Below, piece after piece: positions 60,279 to 64,000 of a DNA stretch of 64,000 bases (position 1 is its first letter; every line of letters starts with the position of its first letter). Both the position numbers and the translations under genes were made by a program. The stretch spans positions 34,889-98,888 of the forward strand of contig NZ_BMRG01000016.1 in NCBI RefSeq assembly GCF_014648515.1. The letters run 5' to 3'. Under the pieces are notes generated by a model. It ran no database searches, was not told the DNA's origin, and saw nothing but the letters and a program-made list of their open reading frames with translations. Source of the DNA: Saccharothrix coeruleofusca (GTDB lineage: Bacteria > Actinomycetota > Actinomycetes > Mycobacteriales > Pseudonocardiaceae).

Positions 60279-63200
60279 TCACCGGCGGGCCACCATGTCC
60301 GGCGGTCCGATGGAGCCGGGCACCACCAGGAACGGCGTGGTGGCGGGGCGGAAGCCGAGGCCGGCGGCGGTGATCGTGCGGGGTCCGGTCTGGTCCTTGG
60401 GCAGGATGAGCAGCTGCGCGGTGAACCCGCCGTCCGCGCGCGGGACCGTCGGCGCCGCGGCCGCGGTGATGCCGGGCGACCAGGTCAGCCGGACCGGGAC
60501 GCCGGGCGGGAAGTCCACGCCGCGCACCGAGGTCACGAAGCCGGGCTCGCCGATCGGCGGCACGGCCACGATGCGCGGCAGCAGCACCCGCATCGGCGCG
60601 CTCGCGGCGTTGTCACGGGGGTCGGCGTCGGTGCCGGTGGTGCGCAGCGCGCCGCGCACGGTGGTCTGCAGCGGCGCGTCGGGCGCGAAGAGCACCTGCA
60701 CCACCAGGGACGCGCCGGGCGCCAGGTCGGGCAGCGCGCAGCCCGCCGCCGAGCACCCCGGCGGCAGCGCCGCCACCGGCACCCGCTCGGGCAGCTGGAA
60801 GTCCAGCCGCAGCCCGGTGGCCAGGCCGCCGCCCCCGTTGCGCACGGTGTAGGTGGCGGTGGCCCGCCCGCCGACGTAGGAGGGGTCCGGCTGCACCACC
60901 ACGGCCACGCCGGGGCCCGCCGCAGGAGGCGGAGGGGGCGGCGGAACGGGTTGGGACGGGGTGGGCTGCGGGGACGGGGAGGGCTGGGGCGGGTCGGTCA
61001 CCGGTTCGCGCACCGGGACCTCGGTCCGCGCGGCGTTGTCCGAGGGCCGCACGTCCAGCACGCCGCCGGTCACCGACCAGGTGACCCGGTCGCGGCCGGG
61101 CACCAGGCCGACCAGGTCCACGGCGACCCGCGCGCTCGCCCCGTCCTCCAGCGCGCCCAGGTCGCAGCGCAGCGCGGTCGCGTCGCAGGAGCCCCGGTCC
61201 GGGCGCAGGTCGGCCACGCGGACGCCGCCGGGCACCGCGATGGTCAACGCCGTGCCCGGCGAGGTCGCCGGGCCGCGGTTGAGCACCGTCACGGTGGCGG
61301 TGGTGGTGGCCCCGGTCTCCAGCTCGGGCACGGCGGGCGGCGCCTGCACCGCCAGGTCCACCGACGGCTGCCAGGTGGGCTCCTTCTGCCTGCCCGGCAG
61401 GGTGCGGGTGATGCTGCCCAGCTCCCCGGTGGTGGGGTCGAGCACGCCCAGCTCCTCCGGGGAGCGCACGTCGCCCACGCGGCGGGCGGTGACCGCCAGC
61501 CGGTCGCCGTCCGGGGCGAAGGCCGCGTCCCTGGGCTGGAACGGCCCGGTCGGCGGCGCGGTCTGCGGCGTGGCGCAGGTGCCCGGCCCGGTGGGCAGCA
61601 CGACCCGGCACGCGCCGTCGGGCAGCGAGACCTCCAGCAGGCCGTCGAACTCCCGGTTGAACACCAGCGCGCCGCCGTCGGGGCGGAACGCCGCGCTGTC
61701 GTCGGTGACCTCGCAGTCGAACCCGCACACCTGTCGGGACAGGTCGCGCTGCTGGTCGAGCTCGCCCGCGCGAGCGGTCCAGATGTGGTTGTCGCGGACC
61801 TCGCCCTCCGGCCCCTGCGTCACCAGTCCCCTGGTGAAGGCCAGGGTGGTGCCGTCCGGGGACCACGCGGGCTGGGTGTCCTCCAGACCGGCGGCCTCGG
61901 GCGGTGGGCGCAGCTGCCCGACCACCGCGCCGGTGGCCACCTCCACCACCACGATCCGGCTGTTCCCGGCGTTGGGCGGCACGCCGCCGGGCGAGCGGCG
62001 GGCGAAGGCGATGAACCGGCCGTCCGGCGACCACGCCGGGTCGAACTCCCAGTCCGCGACCTCCCGGTCGGCCACCGGGAGCCTGCGCGGGTCGCCCCCG
62101 TCCGCGTCGACCAGCCACAGCCGCTGAACTCGGGTGTCCTCCACGTTCTCGAACCGGGTCACCACGATGCCGCGCCCGTCCGGGGAGTACGCCTGTCGCT
62201 GGGTCCACGGGTCGAATCCGGGACGCGGGTGGAACAGCAGGTTGGGGTCGTTGACGCTCTCCGGGTCCTCGCGCAGCACGGGCAGGCCGAGGTCGCGCGG
62301 GTCGCCGCCGTCGGGGCGGATGTCCTGCAGGGTGGCCGTGGAGCGGGTGGGCGCGGTGGTGCGGGAGACCAGCAGCCGCGGCGGTGTGCCCGCCAGCCAT
62401 GCCGGGGAGCCGACCTGCCGGTCCTCGGCCAGCAGCAGGCCGGGCGGGGCGGTCACCGGCAGCCCCGGCGCGGTGTCGGCCAGGTAGACCTTCTCCACGT
62501 TCGGGTCGGCCGGGCAGCTGCACACCTGGTCGTGGCTGAGGAACAGCAGCCCCGCGCCGTCGGGCCGCCACACCGGCCAGCGGCTGCGCCACCCGGCCTG
62601 GTCGCCGCCCAGCAGCGGGGTGGCGGCGCCGTCGCCGTCGAGCACCCGCACCTGGGCGGGCGCGTCCGCGCCGCGGTCGAGGGTGTAGGCGATGCGGCCG
62701 TCGCGCGGGTTCCACGCGGGTTCCACCGCCGCGCCGTCGGGTTCGTCGGTCAGCCGCACCGCCGCGCCGCCCGCGACCGGCTGGCGGTACAGCTCCGGGG
62801 CGCCGTCGCGGTCGGCGGAGAAGGCGATCTGCGCGCCGTCGGGCGAGAACGTCGGCCAGGTCTCGTCGGCGGGACCGGTGGTGAGCCTGCGCGGGGCGGT
62901 GCCGTCCACGCCCACCAGCCACAGGTCGCGCTGCCCGTCCTCGGCGGAGTCGAACACCACCGTGCGCAGGTCCGGCGACAGCTGCGGGTGGCCCGCGTCG
63001 TGGTCCTCGGTGAGCCTGCGCACCGAGCCGTCGGCGGCGCGCAGGTAGACCTGGGGCCGCGGCCCGTCGCGCAGGCTGGTGAACACCACCAGGCCCCCGC
63101 GTGCCGAGACGTGGTCGTCGAAGTGCGCGGGTCCGGCGCCCATCAGCGGCTCACTGGGGTCGAGCCGGTCGGGCACCGGATCGGCCACCGCGCCGATGCC

Positions 63201-63371
63201 GCGGTGGCCGGTGCCCGCGTAGGCGATGCGGCCCGCGACGGCGGGCTCGTCCTGGCGTGCCGCCGCCGGGGCCGGTGCGCTCACGTCGCGCACCACGACC
63301 ACAGCGCACAGCACGGCCAGCGCGGTGGCCGCGGCGACGCCTCGGGTTCTCGCCCTGATGGACAACTTCAC
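60279..63371 (-). CDS. Secreted TolB-like beta-propeller protein with DUF11/CARDB-like domains, linked to eCIS
   Basis: About 1030 residues. A signal peptide or anchor opens it (GVAAATALAVLCAVVVVRDV). TolB/PD40 repeats with SPDG or RPDG blades run from ~60 to ~610 (PTFSPDGAQIAFSADRDG, PAWSPDGRFIAFARRSPG). Two adhesion-type beta domains, separated by a Pro-rich stretch, follow (VTVLNRGPATSPGTALTIAV; YTVRNGGGGLATGLRLDFQL). The last ~120 residues form another beta domain. GTG 63371 lies too close to GGAGG; TTG 63365 with a 7-base spacer is the better-spaced start. It heads the cap/ATPase operon. An outside-facing partner, receptor or cell-wall anchor for the particle is a reasonable guess. Confidence 0.8.
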   Translation of the reverse strand: MKLSIRARTRGVAAATALAVLCAVVVVRDVSAPAPAAARQDEPAVAGRIAYAGTGHRGIGAVADPVPDRLDPSEPLMGAGPAHFDDHVSARGGLVVFTSLRDGPRPQVYLRAADGSVRRLTEDHDAGHPQLSPDLRTVVFDSAEDGQRDLWLVGVDGTAPRRLTTGPADETWPTFSPDGAQIAFSADRDGAPELYRQPVAGGAAVRLTDEPDGAAVEPAWNPRDGRIAYTLDRGADAPAQVRVLDGDGAATPLLGGDQAGWRSRWPVWRPDGAGLLFLSHDQVCSCPADPNVEKVYLADTAPGLPVTAPPGLLLAEDRQVGSPAWLAGTPPRLLVSRTTAPTRSTATLQDIRPDGGDPRDLGLPVLREDPESVNDPNLLFHPRPGFDPWTQRQAYSPDGRGIVVTRFENVEDTRVQRLWLVDADGGDPRRLPVADREVADWEFDPAWSPDGRFIAFARRSPGGVPPNAGNSRIVVVEVATGAVVGQLRPPPEAAGLEDTQPAWSPDGTTLAFTRGLVTQGPEGEVRDNHIWTARAGELDQQRDLSRQVCGFDCEVTDDSAAFRPDGGALVFNREFDGLLEVSLPDGACRVVLPTGPGTCATPQTAPPTGPFQPRDAAFAPDGDRLAVTARRVGDVRSPEELGVLDPTTGELGSITRTLPGRQKEPTWQPSVDLAVQAPPAVPELETGATTTATVTVLNRGPATSPGTALTIAVPGGVRVADLRPDRGSCDATALRCDLGALEDGASARVAVDLVGLVPGRDRVTWSVTGGVLDVRPSDNAARTEVPVREPVTDPPQPSPSPQPTPSQPVPPPPPPPAAGPGVAVVVQPDPSYVGGRATATYTVRNGGGGLATGLRLDFQLPERVPVAALPPGCSAAGCALPDLAPGASLVVQVLFAPDAPLQTTVRGALRTTGTDADPRDNAASAPMRVLLPRIVAVPPIGEPGFVTSVRGVDFPPGVPVRLTWSPGITAAAAPTVPRADGGFTAQLLILPKDQTGPRTITAAGLGFRPATTPFLVVPGSIGPPDMVARR

Positions 63372-63411
63372 ACCTCCGGTGGCGGGTCTGCCCGGAATCG
63401 TGGCCGCCGCG

Positions 63412-63447
63412 CCGGTGCGGTGCCGAGGTCCGCGCGGGCAGCACCGG
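63412..63447. terminator. Possible terminator after the right-hand LuxR gene
   Basis: CCGGTGC (63412-63418) pairs with GCACCGG (63441-63447); further G/C pairing inside is interrupted. It lies between the LuxR stop at 63481 and the propeller gene start. Confidence 0.35.
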
Positions 63448-63480
63448 GGAAAGGCACGGGGGACGTTCGGGCAGGCCGCG

Positions 63481-64000
63481 TCAGATCAGGCCGTGCCGCA
63501 TCACGTAGCCCACGGCGTGGGCGCGGTTGCGCAGGTGCAGCCGCGTGGTCACCTCGTGCAGGACGTTCTTGACCGTGCGCTCCGAGAACGACATCTTCAC
63601 CGCGATCTCGGAGGTGTCGAACCCCTCGGACACCAGTCGCAGCATGTCCGCTTCCCGTGCGGTGAGAGTGGACAGCGTGGGCGCGTCGGGGTCCAGCACG
63701 CTGCGCTGTAACCTGCCCACGTGGTCGAGCAGCGTGCCCAGCAGGTCGCCGGGTAGCACCGCTTCTCCTTTGGCCACCGCGACCACGGCGTTGACCAGCC
63801 GGTCCTGATCGGCCTCGGCGCGGCGCACCACCGCCGCGACCCCGCAGTCCACCGCCACCTGCAGCGCGTCCTGGTCGAAGCGGCCCGCGACCACTCCAGT
63901 GCGGGTGGACGACGAGCGCTGGAGCCTGCGCAGCAGCCGAACCGAGCTCTCGTCCAGCTCGTCGACCACCAGCAGCGCCACCGCCGCGCGCGAGGTCTCG
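63481..64000 (-). CDS. LuxR-family regulator (5' part beyond right edge), twin of the one at 42664
   Basis: The window holds the last ~172 codons; the frame stays open to the edge (reading ETSRAA before VALLVVDELDESSVRLLRRL), so the true start is probably outside. A receiver-like alpha/beta part is followed by the HTH: LTAREADMLRLVSEGFDTSE, then VKMSFSERTVKNVLHEVTTR and HLRNRAHAVGYVMRHGLI. The last 70 residues match the regulator at 42664 at most positions. The two lie on the same strand on either side of the eCIS genes. Confidence 0.85.
   Translation of the reverse strand, partial: ETSRAAVALLVVDELDESSVRLLRRLQRSSSTRTGVVAGRFDQDALQVAVDCGVAAVVRRAEADQDRLVNAVVAVAKGEAVLPGDLLGTLLDHVGRLQRSVLDPDAPTLSTLTAREADMLRLVSEGFDTSEIAVKMSFSERTVKNVLHEVTTRLHLRNRAHAVGYVMRHGLI

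Noticed and set aside
55674-63572. Long plus-strand frames opposite the sheath, ATPase and propeller genes (up to 1325 codons)
   Set aside because: They have no domain, no ribosome site and shadow composition; the minus-strand genes are fully supported by family motifs.
42441-64000. Prophage or type VI secretion system
   Set aside because: There is no terminase, capsid, portal, holin or integrase, and no TssJLM membrane complex or ClpV. DUF4255, the Afp15-type ATPase and the LysM hub point to an eCIS.

Overview
This is a very GC-rich window from an actinomycete. GTG starts are common, and genes are repeatedly coupled through 4-base GTGA or ATGA stop/start overlaps. The mix of a PKS/NRPS cluster, giant SARP regulators, LuxR regulators, a spore-photolyase-like gene and an actinobacterial contractile injection system fits a filamentous actinomycete, possibly Pseudonocardiales. 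That placement is inference and no marker gene confirms it.

Region 1 (1-27.1 kb) is part of a hybrid polyketide/nonribosomal peptide cluster that runs off the left edge. A leftward operon (8711 to 1) encodes a split transketolase, a GT-B-type glycosyltransferase, an APH-like phosphotransferase, an FAD protein, an NRPS protein with half a condensation domain, and the start of a PKS. A rightward operon (8900-12288) encodes a Gfo/Idh/MocA dehydrogenase, a two-gene LigB/LigA extradiol dioxygenase and a sarcosine-oxidase-type flavoenzyme. An HxlR regulator and a class IV aminotransferase follow. The two operons diverge from an intergenic region carrying four helically phased GTAC elements. After a convergent terminator come a LuxR regulator, an MFS exporter and a 3360-residue megasynthase (CAL-ACP-KS-AT-ACP-luciferase-like monooxygenase-C-A-PCP-C). 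The most economical reading is that this large protein starts the chain and its terminal C domain hands it to the half-C NRPS at 735-3140, then to the PKS at the left edge. The transketolase, Gfo/Idh, LigAB, oxidase and aminotransferase genes probably make unusual building blocks.

Region 2 (27.2-35 kb) holds a spore-photoproduct-lyase-like radical SAM gene and, divergently, a tightly coupled redox operon: FOXRED2-like flavoprotein, FMN hydroxy-acid oxidase, membrane-anchored atypical P450 and Kef-type antiporter. A CRP-like site lies upstream of it. Two small leftward genes follow.

Region 3 (35.5-42.4 kb) holds two tandem paralogous SARP/AAA/TPR regulators of more than 1100 residues.

Region 4 (42.4-64 kb) is an extracellular-type contractile injection system (eCIS, Afp/PVC/Streptomyces CIS family) read leftward. 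It has sheath, two tube proteins, LysM and VgrG-like hub proteins, PAAR spike, gp25, gpJ and gpI baseplate proteins, an AAA ATPase, a DUF4255 cap, a DUF6760 protein, a 966-residue disordered VQR-repeat protein, a zinc-ribbon membrane protein and a secreted beta-propeller protein. Two closely similar LuxR regulators bracket the locus. Upstream of the sheath gene are three 22-bp direct repeats, a spacing known for SARP operators, plus a terminator-like hairpin and a palindrome. The two SARP genes next door are candidate regulators. No canonical tape-measure protein, tail fibre or toxin-like cargo was recognised.
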